Below, piece after piece: positions 9,589-18,156 of a stretch of 64,000 bases of DNA; within the stretch, counting starts at the first letter, position 1, and each line of letters begins with the position of its first letter. Position numbers and translations under genes: made by a program. The stretch covers positions 1 to 64,000 of the forward strand of contig OZ239144.1 in the NCBI GenBank assembly GCA_965194505.1. The letters are read 5' to 3'. The stretch is from Hahnella aquatica. Lineage in GTDB: Bacteria > Pseudomonadota > Gammaproteobacteria > Burkholderiales > Burkholderiaceae_A. The notes beneath the pieces were generated by a model. It saw nothing but the letters and a program-made list of their open reading frames with translations, did no database searches and was not told where the DNA came from.

Positions 9589-10122
9589 ATGGCTTTGCTC
9601 AACATTCTTCATTTCCCAGACCCGCGGCTTCGGACGGTGGCCAAGCCCGTGGCCCAGGTGGACGACCGCATCCGGCAGCTGGCCGCAGACATGGCCGAGA
9701 CCATGTATGCCGCGCCCGGCATTGGTCTTGCTGCCACGCAGGTCAATGTTCATGAACGTGTGATCGTGGTGGACGTGACCGAAGACCGGTCCGACCTTCG
9801 CGTCTTGATCAATCCGGAGTTCGTGTCGCAGAGCGACGAGGCCAAGGTGTATCAGGAAGGCTGCTTGTCCGTGCCCGGCATTTACGACGAAGTGGAGCGG
9901 CCCGATCGCATCCGTGTTCGTTGCCTGAACCTGGCGGGCGAGGTTACCGAGTTTGATGCTGATGGCCTCCTGTCGGTCTGCATTCAGCACGAGATGGACC
10001 ACCTCGAGGGCCGCGTATTTGTGGATTACCTGTCTCGACTCAAGCAGTCGCGTATCCAGACCAAGCTTTTGAAGGCGCAGCGCCACCAAGCAGACACCGT
10101 TGACCAGGCCGTTCGCCTCTGA
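9589..10122 (+). CDS. def: Peptide deformylase
   Basis: Removes the N-formyl group from nascent proteins at the ribosome, using a bound metal ion. The chosen ATG at 9589 gives MALLNILHFPDPRLR and 177 residues, a standard length. All three family motifs are present: GIGLAATQ at 44-51, EGCLSVPG with ligand Cys92, and HEMDHLEG with His134, catalytic Glu135 and His138. These nearly match the E. coli numbering (90, 132, 133, 136). A longer frame open to 9454 is only the extension into the dprA start region. fmt follows after one base, the usual def-fmt pairing that joins formylation and deformylation. Confidence 0.97.
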   Translation: MALLNILHFPDPRLRTVAKPVAQVDDRIRQLAADMAETMYAAPGIGLAATQVNVHERVIVVDVTEDRSDLRVLINPEFVSQSDEAKVYQEGCLSVPGIYDEVERPDRIRVRCLNLAGEVTEFDADGLLSVCIQHEMDHLEGRVFVDYLSRLKQSRIQTKLLKAQRHQADTVDQAVRL

Positions 10123-10123
10123 T

Positions 10124-11104
10124 GTGTTGAGGGTGGGCTTTGCAGGCTCGCCCGGCTTTGCCGCCGAGCAGCTCAAGGCATTGTTGGCGCAGCAGGCGGC
10201 CTTGGGCATTGAGCTGGTTTGCGTATTCACACAGCCGGACCGACCTGCGGGCCGTGGTTTGGCGATGCAGGCCTGTGCGGTCAAGCAGGTGGCCGAGTCT
10301 GCTGGGCTCCCAGTCCACGCGCCGCAGAGCCTTCGCGCGGGGCAGCCTGGGGCCGACGAAGCCTGTGCAGCCGTGGCTGCAGCCCGGCTCGATGTGCTCG
10401 TGGTGGTGGCCTACGGCCTGTTGCTGCCCCAGCCTGTGTTGGACCTCCCCAGGTGGGGTTGCATCAATCTGCATGCGTCATTGCTGCCCCGCTGGCGCGG
10501 CGCTGCTCCGATTCAACGGGCCCTGGCCGCAGGTGATGCAGAGACTGGAATTTGTGTCATGCAAATGGAGGCGGGGCTCGACACCGGGCCGATCTGGTCG
10601 ACCCATCGGCTCTCGATTGCGCCGGACGACACGGTGGCCAGCCTTCATGACCGGCTGGCCAGCCTGGGCACCGAGGCCCTGTCTGAATGGTTTCGCATGC
10701 GCCTCTTCTTGGCCGGGCCGCCAAGCCCCCAGTCAAACGAGGGCAGCTGCTATGCACCCAAGATCACTGCCCAGGATCGGCCGGCCCAGCTGGCGGAACC
10801 TGCCGAGCGGGTGGCCTGTCAGATCCGTTCACTCGATCCGAGCCCAGGATCCACCGTGTCGTGGCAAGGGGTGACCTTAAAATGCGGCGCAGCCCTAGTC
10901 GTGGAACGCCATGGTCAGTGGGCCGCGCCAGGCACCATCTTGAAGTTGCCCACACCGACCCAACCTTTTTTGTCGGTGGCCTGTGGAACGGGTGTCGTGG
11001 GGCTGGGCTGGTTTCAGCGCCCAGGTGGCAAGCGCCTGTTGGCGCCCGAGTTTTCCAAGGGCGCGGGCTGGGCTGTGGGTGCGTTGTTGGCGGTGGTCTC
11101 TTGA
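10124..11104 (+). CDS. fmt: Methionyl-tRNA formyltransferase
   Basis: Transfers a formyl group from 10-formyltetrahydrofolate to initiator Met-tRNA. The N-terminal formyltransferase domain begins VGFAGSPGFAAEQL, and its catalytic region INLHASLLPRWRGAAPIQRAL is followed by MEAGLDTGPI with the conserved Asp. The C-terminal OB-fold-like tRNA-binding domain follows from about residue 205. Start choice is uncertain. GTG at 10124 gives MLRVGFAGSP, closest to family members and one base after the def stop. TTG at 10127 is nearly equivalent, and TTG at 10100 would overlap def by 23 bases. No clear Shine-Dalgarno sequence helps decide. From 10124 the protein has 326 residues. Confidence 0.95.
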   Translation: MLRVGFAGSPGFAAEQLKALLAQQAALGIELVCVFTQPDRPAGRGLAMQACAVKQVAESAGLPVHAPQSLRAGQPGADEACAAVAAARLDVLVVVAYGLLLPQPVLDLPRWGCINLHASLLPRWRGAAPIQRALAAGDAETGICVMQMEAGLDTGPIWSTHRLSIAPDDTVASLHDRLASLGTEALSEWFRMRLFLAGPPSPQSNEGSCYAPKITAQDRPAQLAEPAERVACQIRSLDPSPGSTVSWQGVTLKCGAALVVERHGQWAAPGTILKLPTPTQPFLSVACGTGVVGLGWFQRPGGKRLLAPEFSKGAGWAVGALLAVVS

Positions 11105-11116
11105 AAGGAACGGGAC

Positions 11117-11971
11117 ATGTTTAACTGGATGAAGACAGCCATGCTCATGGCGGCGATTGTGGCGCTGTTTGGGGTGGTGGGTGGCGCCCTCGGAGGGCGC
11201 TCGGGCATGCTGATTGCGTTGGGTTTCGCGCTTCTCATGAATGTTGGTGCCTACTGGTTTTCCGACAAGCTGGTCTTGAAGATGTACGACGCCAAGGAGG
11301 TCGATGCCACCACGGCGCCTGAGTTCTACAACATGGTCGCTGAGCTGGTTCAAAAGGCTGGCATGCCCATGCCCAAGGTGTACATCATTCAAGAAGACGC
11401 GCCCAATGCCTTCGCGACGGGCCGTAACCCGGAGAATGCAGCCGTGGCGGCCACCACAGGTCTGCTGCGCCTGTTGAACGCACGAGAGGCGCGTGGGGTG
11501 ATGGCCCATGAGTTGGTCCATGTGGCCCACCGAGATATTTTGATTTCCACCATTTCGGCCACCATGGCGGGTGCCATCTCCGCCCTGGCGAACTTTGCTG
11601 TTTTCTTCGGCGGCCGAGACAGCGAAGGCCGGCCTGTGAATCCGGTGGTGTCCATCCTGGTCATGATTTTGGCCCCGCTTGCCGCGAGCCTCATTCAAAT
11701 GGCCATCTCACGTGCTCGAGAGTTTGAGGCCGATCGTGGTGGTGCCGAGCTCTCGGGCGATCCCATGGCCCTGGCCAGCGCCCTGTCCAAGATCGATCAC
11801 ATGGCCCGGGGCATTCCATTTGCCGCGGCCCAGGCCCATCCGGAGACGGCGCAAATGATGATCCTCAACCCACTGTCGGGTGGTGGGCTTGCAGGACTGT
11901 TTGCCACGCATCCGGCCACCGAGGAGCGCATCGCCCGCCTGCAGCAGATGGCGGGTGGGCTGCGTGCCTGA
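11117..11971 (+). CDS. htpX: Membrane zinc metalloprotease HtpX
   Basis: HtpX is an inner-membrane M48 peptidase that degrades misfolded membrane proteins. The 284-residue protein opens with two predicted membrane helices (about 5-25 and 32-52). The zinc motif HELVH lies at 131-135 (VMAHELVHVAHRD), and the third ligand is probably the Glu of REFEADRGGA near residue 205. Two more hydrophobic segments lie between these sites. A ribosome-binding site (GAAAGGAA) precedes the ATG. It follows fmt by 12 bases, and its stop overlaps the start of rsmB, so it belongs to the def-to-trkH run. Heat-shock or envelope-stress control is known for the family, but no such promoter is visible here. Confidence 0.95.
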   Translation: MFNWMKTAMLMAAIVALFGVVGGALGGRSGMLIALGFALLMNVGAYWFSDKLVLKMYDAKEVDATTAPEFYNMVAELVQKAGMPMPKVYIIQEDAPNAFATGRNPENAAVAATTGLLRLLNAREARGVMAHELVHVAHRDILISTISATMAGAISALANFAVFFGGRDSEGRPVNPVVSILVMILAPLAASLIQMAISRAREFEADRGGAELSGDPMALASALSKIDHMARGIPFAAAQAHPETAQMMILNPLSGGGLAGLFATHPATEERIARLQQMAGGLRA

Positions 11972-13292
11972 GGCAGCCGAGAAGCCTTCTCACCGATCGC
12001 CGCCCCTCTGGCGGCAGATGCTGCAGGCCGTCGAGGCCATGGTGTTGGGCCTATCGGACCAAGCCCGTCTGGGCGTGTTGGCCCCCCACCTCTCTCCCGC
12101 AGTTGAAGACCTTCGCTATGCCGCCTGGCGCGCCTGGGGCCTGACCCAGGTTCGTCTGGCGCGCCTGGTCAAACGCCCCCCCGATCGCAGGCTGGTGGCG
12201 CTGCTGGCCGTTGCCTTCTCATGCCTGCAGCGCCAGTATCGAGACCCAGCCGTCGTGGTGGACCAGTCCGTGCGCGCTGCCCGCGAGTTGGGCCGTGAGC
12301 CGGCGGCTCGCTTTGTCAATGGATTGCTGCGCCGGGTGCTGGCCGACCCCGAGGCGGCCCAGGCCGACCTCTCCGAGCCCATGGCGCAGTTCAATGTGCC
12401 GCCGTGGTGGCACGACCGGCTTGTGTCCGACTGGGGCCTGCCACAGGCCCATGCCATCTTGCGAGCAAGCCAAGCGCGACCGCCACTGTGCCTGCGGCTC
12501 ATGGCCACCAAAGCGCAGCAGCAGGAGACCCAGGCGCGCATGCGGGCAGCAGGCCTGCAGTTGCATGTCCATCCAGAAGATGCGGCCTGTGTCTGGGTGC
12601 ATCCGCCACGACCCGTTCAACAAATTCCCGGCTTCGAGCAGGGCCTGTTCCGGGTGCAGGATGCAGCCGCGCAGACGCTGGCCCGGCATCTCGGCCTGAC
12701 TGACGAATCGAATTGCGCGAGCGAGGTCTGGCTGGATGCGTGTGCGGCCCCTGGGGGGAAGACCTTCCTCATGGCCGAGCAATCGCATCGCACGATCTGG
12801 GCCGTGGACCAGTCGGCGGCCCGAATGGCCAGGCTAGAGACCGAACGCATCCGCCTGGCCGACCACCTTCAGGGCGCCATTGAAACCCGCCTCTGGGATT
12901 GGACACAGCCCGGTTCTATCCCTGGGCTGCCGACGCAATTCGATGGTGTGGTGCTCGATGCCCCTTGCTCGGCTTCTGGCGTGGTGCGGCATCATCCAGA
13001 GATTCCTTGGCGACAGTCGGAGACGGCGCTTGCGGCCTTGGTGGCGCGGCAGGCGACGATTCTCGATAAGCTTTGGCAACTGCTCAAACCGGGGGGCCAT
13101 TGTTGGCTGATCACATGTTCTGTTTTTCTCGCCGAGGGCGAGGACCAGGCAGCGGCCTTTCAAGCCCGATGGCCACAGGCCCGGCGATGTCCGTCGCCAG
13201 GTCATGTGTTTCCAAGTGCCGAGACAACACCGGCCGGGATGGTGGTGGGCCATGACGGTTTTTTCCATGCCTGTTTTGAGAAGCTGGCGTAG
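11964..13292 (+). CDS. rsmB: 16S rRNA cytosine-967 C5-methyltransferase
   Basis: RsmB (Sun/Fmu) methylates C967 of 16S rRNA using S-adenosylmethionine. The N-terminal NusB-like RNA-binding domain spans roughly residues 15-150, and the methyltransferase domain follows. Visible motifs are DACAAPGGKT for SAM binding, DAPCSASG with Cys335, and ITCSVF with Cys385. The 50-residue spacing of the two cysteines equals that of E. coli Cys325 and Cys375, the latter being the nucleophile. The GTG at 11964 lies inside the last codons of htpX, with an 8-base overlap. The upstream extension of the open frame lacks family similarity. Length from this start is 442 residues (E. coli 429). Confidence 0.95.
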   Translation: MPEAAEKPSHRSPPLWRQMLQAVEAMVLGLSDQARLGVLAPHLSPAVEDLRYAAWRAWGLTQVRLARLVKRPPDRRLVALLAVAFSCLQRQYRDPAVVVDQSVRAARELGREPAARFVNGLLRRVLADPEAAQADLSEPMAQFNVPPWWHDRLVSDWGLPQAHAILRASQARPPLCLRLMATKAQQQETQARMRAAGLQLHVHPEDAACVWVHPPRPVQQIPGFEQGLFRVQDAAAQTLARHLGLTDESNCASEVWLDACAAPGGKTFLMAEQSHRTIWAVDQSAARMARLETERIRLADHLQGAIETRLWDWTQPGSIPGLPTQFDGVVLDAPCSASGVVRHHPEIPWRQSETALAALVARQATILDKLWQLLKPGGHCWLITCSVFLAEGEDQAAAFQARWPQARRCPSPGHVFPSAETTPAGMVVGHDGFFHACFEKLA

Positions 13293-13881
13293 TCGGTTGA
13301 GGCTGCCCGTGGCCCTTATGGTCATGCATGGGTTGCTGGTTCTTCACGCTGTGCTGCCTGCGGCCTGGGCCACGGAGCCCCCAGGGGCTCCGCCGGGCGC
13401 GAACCTTTCGGTGGCCGATGTTCGGGCGCAGATGGACGAAGAGTCGAGCGCCATTGTGCTGAGCGGCCAGGTCAGCGTCTCGCTGAGCCCAGTCTTGGTT
13501 CAGGCCATCGAGCGAGGGGTCACACTCTCCTTCTTGTCGGAGTTCAGCCTGGTGCGACCCCGTTGGTGGTGGTGGGACGATGAGCAGCTTCGTGTCACCC
13601 GCCAGGCCAGCCTGACTTTTCATCCGGTGTCTCGGCAGTTTCGAGTGAGTGTGGATGGGGCCAAGCCACAGGCCTTCTCCGACCTTACCGAAGCCTTGAA
13701 GGCATGCCTGGCGGTGCGCGGGTGGCGGGTGCTTCAGGCGCATCAATGGCCAGAGGGCCTCGAGGGTCGGCTGCGGCTGCAGCTCGATCCCAGCGCCCTG
13801 CCCAAGGCCCTCCAAGTGACAGCCATTGCCAGCGAGGACTGGGTCTTGTCATCAGGGCGCGTGAAGGTGGCCCGTCCATGA
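13252..13881 (+). CDS. DUF4390 domain protein, secreted or periplasmic
   Basis: A 209-residue protein of the DUF4390 family, found in betaproteobacteria beside rsmB and the ntrYX pair; its function is not established. Residues 17-42 form a hydrophobic stretch ending in AAWA, which looks like a signal peptide cleaved near residue 42. The remainder (SVSLSPVLVQAIERGVTLSFLSEFSL onward) is the conserved domain, rich in aromatic residues (RPRWWWWDD). The ATG at 13252 follows a GGTGGTGGG stretch that could bind ribosomes; ATG 13267 is an alternative. It overlaps rsmB by 41 bases and the kinase gene by 4. Co-translation with the kinase suggests, but does not show, a periplasmic accessory role in signalling. 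Confidence 0.85.
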   Translation: MTVFSMPVLRSWRSRLRLPVALMVMHGLLVLHAVLPAAWATEPPGAPPGANLSVADVRAQMDEESSAIVLSGQVSVSLSPVLVQAIERGVTLSFLSEFSLVRPRWWWWDDEQLRVTRQASLTFHPVSRQFRVSVDGAKPQAFSDLTEALKACLAVRGWRVLQAHQWPEGLEGRLRLQLDPSALPKALQVTAIASEDWVLSSGRVKVARP

Positions 13882-16064
13882 GCTTGGCCCTTCGGTTGGG
13901 CTTGCTGGTGGTGGTCCTGTCGGCAGCGGTCTTCTTGGCCCTGCTGGCCATGGCCTCTGGCCAGGAGAGCCGGCTGGACGACTGGTATGCATGGCTTGTG
14001 GGCATGAACCTGGTGTTGTCAGCGGCGATGGCCACCCTGGTGGTCTTGGTGCTGGCCCGAACCTGGCGACGACATCGGCAGAAGGTTTTTGGCTCGAGGC
14101 TCATGATTCGGCTTGCGCTGGCCTTCGCGCTCATGGGCATTGTGCCGGTGGGCCTGGTGGCGGTGGTCTCGTCTCAGTTCCTGGCCAAGACCATCGACAG
14201 CTGGTTCTCACAGAGTGTGGATGGCGGCCTGGAGTCTGGGGCTGCGCTGGGGCGCGCCACGCTAGAGGCCATACAGGTGGAGGCCATGACACAGGCCAGG
14301 CGCCTGGCCTTGGCCTTGGAGGCCCAGCCCGACGATGCCTTGAGTGAGGCGGTCGAGACCCTCACGGATGGCCGCGATGGGCTTGAAGTGCTCGTGCTCA
14401 ACGCGAAAGGTCGGGTGCTGGCCATTCGCAGTGCCTCGTTGTTTCGGCTGGTGCCGGACATGCCCTCGGCCGAGGCGCTCAACCGTGCCCGTGCAGCCCG
14501 CCAGTTCGTGATCATCGAGCCACGGCCGGAGGGCCCGCCCTGGGGCCTGCAGGTTCGTGCCCTGGCCATGTCGGTGCCGGCCAGCCTGGGGGCAGATCAG
14601 ATTCGGTTTGTGCAATGGCTCGAGCCCGTGCCCGAGCCGCTGGCCCGCAACATTGACGCCCTGAACAAGGGCTACAGCGACTACCGACAGCTTGCACTCG
14701 GCAAGGAGGGCATCAGCCGCATCTATGGCGTGACCCTGACGCTCACCCTTCTGCTGGCCATTTTTGCAGCGCTGCTCGCGGCCGCGCTCTTGAGCGCCTG
14801 GCTCGCTGGCCCCCTGCGCGCCTTGGAGCGTGCCACCAAGGCGGTGGCCGAGGGCGACTATCCCAAGCTGCGAGATGACGCAGCCAAGCACGAGCTCGGC
14901 GACCTCATACGGTCATTCAATGAAATGACCCGGCAGCTGCAAGAGGCCAGAGACCTCGCCATGGCCAATCAGCGCGATCGTGAGGCGGCGGCCTTCTTCT
15001 TGGAGCAGGTCTTGTCGCATTTGTCTGCGGGCGTGCTGGTCTTCGATGGCCGCTGGCAGCTCGTTCGGTTCAACCCCGGGGCCGTTCGCATCCTGGGTGC
15101 GGGCCTGTCTGAACGCATGGGTGAACCGTTATCGGCCCTGCCCCTGCTCAAGTCCCAGGCCGACACCATCATGAGCGCGCTCGCACAGTCGGCTGAAGAC
15201 CAACGCCAAATGGACGTGACCCGTGCCGACGGTCAATTGGTCACCCTGCTGACCAGCACCTCTCGGCTGCCCAGCCAAGACCCGGCCCAGTCGGATCAAT
15301 TCGTGCTGGTCTTCGATGACATCAGTGACCTCATGTCTGCGCAGCGCGCCAAGACCTGGTCGGACATGGCCCGTCGGCTGGCCCATGAGATCAAGAACCC
15401 GCTCACCCCCATTCAACTGTCTGCGGAGCGACTGCAGCGCCGACTGCTCGAAAAGCTCTCGCCCGAGGACAAGGAGGTGCTCGACAAGTCGTGCGACACG
15501 ATTGTTGCGCAGGTGGCAGGCCTCAAGGCCATGGTCGATGAGTTTCGGGACTACGCCCGCCTGCCCATGGCCCGGCCCACGCCGCTTCACTTGGGTCAAC
15601 TGCTGCGCGAGATCATGCCGCTCTATGCAGCCGATGCCCGAGTGGTCTGCGAGCCCGACCCTTCGCCAGCCACGGTCATGGCCGACCAGGCCCAGATGCG
15701 CCAGGTGCTCCACAACCTGGTGCAGAACGCCCAGGACGCTGTGGGGGATGCGACCGATGCGAAGGTGGTGATCCACACAGGCTGGGTGGACACGCCGGAA
15801 GGGCCTCGGGCGGTGATTCGAGTCGATGACAATGGCCCCGGCATTCCTGCGGCGCTGGCCGGCCGGCTCTTTGAGCCCTATGTCACGACCAAGCCCAAGG
15901 GCAGTGGTCTGGGCCTGGCCATTGTTAAAAAAATCGCCGAGGAGAACCGGGCGATCATCAGCTTAGAGACCCGTCGGGACGAGCATGACGAGCCCATCGG
16001 CACCCGAGCACAACTTCAATTTGCAGACCCGGCCATTCAGGCAGAAAATCAAACCCATGGCTGA
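13878..16064 (+). CDS. NtrY-like membrane sensor histidine kinase
   Basis: A 728-residue kinase of the NtrY type, proposed to sense an envelope or redox signal and phosphorylate the regulator encoded next. It has two hydrophobic segments near the N-terminus (about 4-24 and 36-60), a third at about 75-105, an extracytoplasmic region, and a fourth at about 280-315. A HAMP linker (LAGPLRALERATKAV) and a PAS-like region (SAGVLVFDGRWQLVRFN) follow. The catalytic core has HEIKNPLTPIQLSAERLQRR with His503, the N-box LVQNAQDAV, DDNGPGIP and GSGLGLAIVKK. The ATG overlaps the upstream stop by 4 bases (ATGA). Family kinases act in nitrogen or respiratory control, but the signal is unknown here. Confidence 0.93.
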   Translation: MSLALRLGLLVVVLSAAVFLALLAMASGQESRLDDWYAWLVGMNLVLSAAMATLVVLVLARTWRRHRQKVFGSRLMIRLALAFALMGIVPVGLVAVVSSQFLAKTIDSWFSQSVDGGLESGAALGRATLEAIQVEAMTQARRLALALEAQPDDALSEAVETLTDGRDGLEVLVLNAKGRVLAIRSASLFRLVPDMPSAEALNRARAARQFVIIEPRPEGPPWGLQVRALAMSVPASLGADQIRFVQWLEPVPEPLARNIDALNKGYSDYRQLALGKEGISRIYGVTLTLTLLLAIFAALLAAALLSAWLAGPLRALERATKAVAEGDYPKLRDDAAKHELGDLIRSFNEMTRQLQEARDLAMANQRDREAAAFFLEQVLSHLSAGVLVFDGRWQLVRFNPGAVRILGAGLSERMGEPLSALPLLKSQADTIMSALAQSAEDQRQMDVTRADGQLVTLLTSTSRLPSQDPAQSDQFVLVFDDISDLMSAQRAKTWSDMARRLAHEIKNPLTPIQLSAERLQRRLLEKLSPEDKEVLDKSCDTIVAQVAGLKAMVDEFRDYARLPMARPTPLHLGQLLREIMPLYAADARVVCEPDPSPATVMADQAQMRQVLHNLVQNAQDAVGDATDAKVVIHTGWVDTPEGPRAVIRVDDNGPGIPAALAGRLFEPYVTTKPKGSGLGLAIVKKIAEENRAIISLETRRDEHDEPIGTRAQLQFADPAIQAENQTHG

Positions 16065-16755
16065 TTTACTCATCGTCGATGACGAGCGCGGCATTCGCGA
16101 ACTGTTGCTGGAAGTCCTGGAGGACGAGGGGCACACCGTGACCCTGGCGGAGAACGCGGAACAGGCGCGCACCGCCCGTGCACAGGCGCCCTTCGATCTC
16201 GTATTGCTCGACATCTGGATGCCCGATACCGATGGTGTCACCCTGCTCAAGGAGTGGTCAGTCCAGGGCCTGCTCTCTCAGCCCGTCATCATGATGTCCG
16301 GCCACGCCACCATCGACACGGCGGTGGAGGCCACCCGCATGGGTGCCTTCGACTTTCTTGAAAAGCCCATTGCGCTGGCCAAGCTCCTCAAGGCGGTGTC
16401 GGCGGCGCTCGCCAAGGCAGAGTCTCAGCGCGCCTGGAAGGCCGCCGTGGCCCACATTCAAGCGGCCAGTCAGGCGGCCAATGAAGTTCGGCCCGAAGAC
16501 TTCCCCCAGGAGGCCTCACAAGATTCCATGGAATCTGCCCGCGAGGCGCTGCTGGCCATCGACCTGGATGGCCCCTTGCGTGAGGCCCGAGAGGCCTTTG
16601 AACGGGTCTTGCTTCAGTACCAACTCGATTGTGAAGGCGGCAGCATGACCCGACTCGCAGAGCGCTCTGGCCTGGAGCGCACGCACCTGTATCGAAAGAT
16701 TCGGCAACTGGGCCTGGAGCCCGGCAAGAACGGCCTTAGAAAAGTCGCGTCGTGA
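16057..16755 (+). CDS. NtrX-like response regulator lacking the AAA+ domain
   Basis: A 232-residue response regulator overlapping the kinase gene by 8 bases. Residues 1-120 form a receiver domain: acidic DDE at 9-11, phospho-acceptor Asp52 in LLDIWMPDTDG, MSGHAT and the conserved Lys of FLEKPIALAKL. Residues about 195-225 form a Fis-type helix-turn-helix (MTRLAERSGLERTHLYRKIRQLGLEPG). The segment between is a charged Ala- and Glu-rich linker of about 70 residues. Canonical NtrX has about 450 residues with a sigma-54-interacting AAA+ ATPase in the middle; it is absent here and no frameshifted remnant is evident. It should therefore bind DNA without activating sigma-54 polymerase, resembling the PrrA/RegA architecture. 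Confidence 0.92.
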   Translation: MADLLIVDDERGIRELLLEVLEDEGHTVTLAENAEQARTARAQAPFDLVLLDIWMPDTDGVTLLKEWSVQGLLSQPVIMMSGHATIDTAVEATRMGAFDFLEKPIALAKLLKAVSAALAKAESQRAWKAAVAHIQAASQAANEVRPEDFPQEASQDSMESAREALLAIDLDGPLREAREAFERVLLQYQLDCEGGSMTRLAERSGLERTHLYRKIRQLGLEPGKNGLRKVAS

Positions 16756-18140
16756 AAATTCTTATTCTGGGTGCGGGCCGGGTCGGCGCAGGCCTGGCAG
16801 AGATGCTCGTGACCGAGCGCAACGACATCACCGTGGTGGACACCGACCACCAAATTCTCTCGAGCCTTCAAGAGCGGCTGGATTTAAAAACCATCTACGG
16901 GTCTGCCACCAGTCTGTCGGTGCTGGAGGCTGCGGGCATTGACGATGCCGACATTCTCATTGCGGTCACGGCCAGCGACGAGGTGAACCTGGTGGCCTGC
17001 CAGCTGGCCCATCGTCGCTTCAATGTGCCGCGTCGCATCGCGCGTGTTCGTTCGGCCCAATGGATCTCCAACCCCGACCTTCTCTCCCTCGATGGCTTTG
17101 CGGTGGACGTGGCCATCAGCCCCGAGGGCACGGTGACCGATTACCTGCTCAAGCTCATTGAGATCCCCGAGGCGCTGCAGGTGCTGGAGTTCGCTCAGGG
17201 CCGTGTCAGCCTGCTGGCGGTGCGCGCGCATTCCGGCAGCCCCCTGGTCTCCCATCCCATTCGTGACATTCGTCGGCACCTGCCATCGGTGGATTCCCGT
17301 GTGGTGGCCATCTTTCGAGACGGCAAGGCCATCTTGCCCGATGGGAACACCCTCATCGAGCCCGATGACGAGGTCTTTTTCTTGGCCGCCTCGGAGCACA
17401 TTCGGGTGGTCACCCACGAACTTCGCGAGATGGACCGTCCGGTCAAGCGGGTGATGATCGTGGGCGGGGGCAATATTGGTCGTCGCCTGGCCGAGGCCAT
17501 CTGCCACGAGATCACCCCCAAGATCATTGAGGGCAATCTCAAGCGTTGCGAACAACTGGCGCAAGACTTAAACGGCAAGGCCCTGGTGCTGCATGGCGAC
17601 GCCACCGATGAAGACCTCCTCGATGAAGAGAATGTGGGCAGCGTCGATTTGTTCCTGGCCCTCACCAATGATGACGAGAACAACATCATGTCTTGCCTCT
17701 TGGCCAAGCGCCTGGGGGCTCGTCGTGTCCTGGCCCTCATCAACCGCAGGGCCTATGCGGAGCTGATGGAGAGCGGACAGATCGACATCGCGCTCACGCC
17801 GTCCCATGCCACCCTGGGTGCGCTTCTCAAATACATTCGCCGTGGTGATGTGGCAGCTGTGCACAGCCTGCGGCGCGGCGCAGCCGAGGCCCTCGAGCTG
17901 GTGGCTCATGGCGATGCCAAGACCTCCAAGGTGGTGGGCCGACGGGTCGAGGAGCTGAACCTGCCTGCGGGTGCCCAGGTTGGTGCCATTGTGAGGGGCG
18001 AGGGCGAGACCGCAGAGGTGCTCATGGCCCATCACGACCTTGAAATCCAAGGCGAAGACCACCTCATTGTGTTTGTGACCAATCGAAAGACCATTCCCAA
18101 GGTCGAGAAGTTGTTCCAGGTCTCAGCAGGCTTTTTCTAA
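16752..18140 (+). CDS. trkA: Trk potassium transporter regulatory subunit TrkA
   Basis: Peripheral NAD-binding subunit of the Trk potassium uptake system; it gates TrkH at the inner face of the membrane. The 462-residue protein is a tandem duplication, as usual: Rossmann motif GAGRVGAGLAE at about 7-17 with a first RCK-C part, then GGGNIGRRLAE near 238-248 and a second RCK-C part. Translation starts at GTG, overlapping the regulator stop by 4 bases (GTGA), and trkH follows after 16 bases. The position directly behind the NtrY/NtrX-like pair is seen in other betaproteobacteria. Whether the two-component system controls potassium uptake cannot be told from this sequence. Confidence 0.97.
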   Translation: MKILILGAGRVGAGLAEMLVTERNDITVVDTDHQILSSLQERLDLKTIYGSATSLSVLEAAGIDDADILIAVTASDEVNLVACQLAHRRFNVPRRIARVRSAQWISNPDLLSLDGFAVDVAISPEGTVTDYLLKLIEIPEALQVLEFAQGRVSLLAVRAHSGSPLVSHPIRDIRRHLPSVDSRVVAIFRDGKAILPDGNTLIEPDDEVFFLAASEHIRVVTHELREMDRPVKRVMIVGGGNIGRRLAEAICHEITPKIIEGNLKRCEQLAQDLNGKALVLHGDATDEDLLDEENVGSVDLFLALTNDDENNIMSCLLAKRLGARRVLALINRRAYAELMESGQIDIALTPSHATLGALLKYIRRGDVAAVHSLRRGAAEALELVAHGDAKTSKVVGRRVEELNLPAGAQVGAIVRGEGETAEVLMAHHDLEIQGEDHLIVFVTNRKTIPKVEKLFQVSAGFF

Positions 18141-18156
18141 GGAAGGCGCGGTCACG

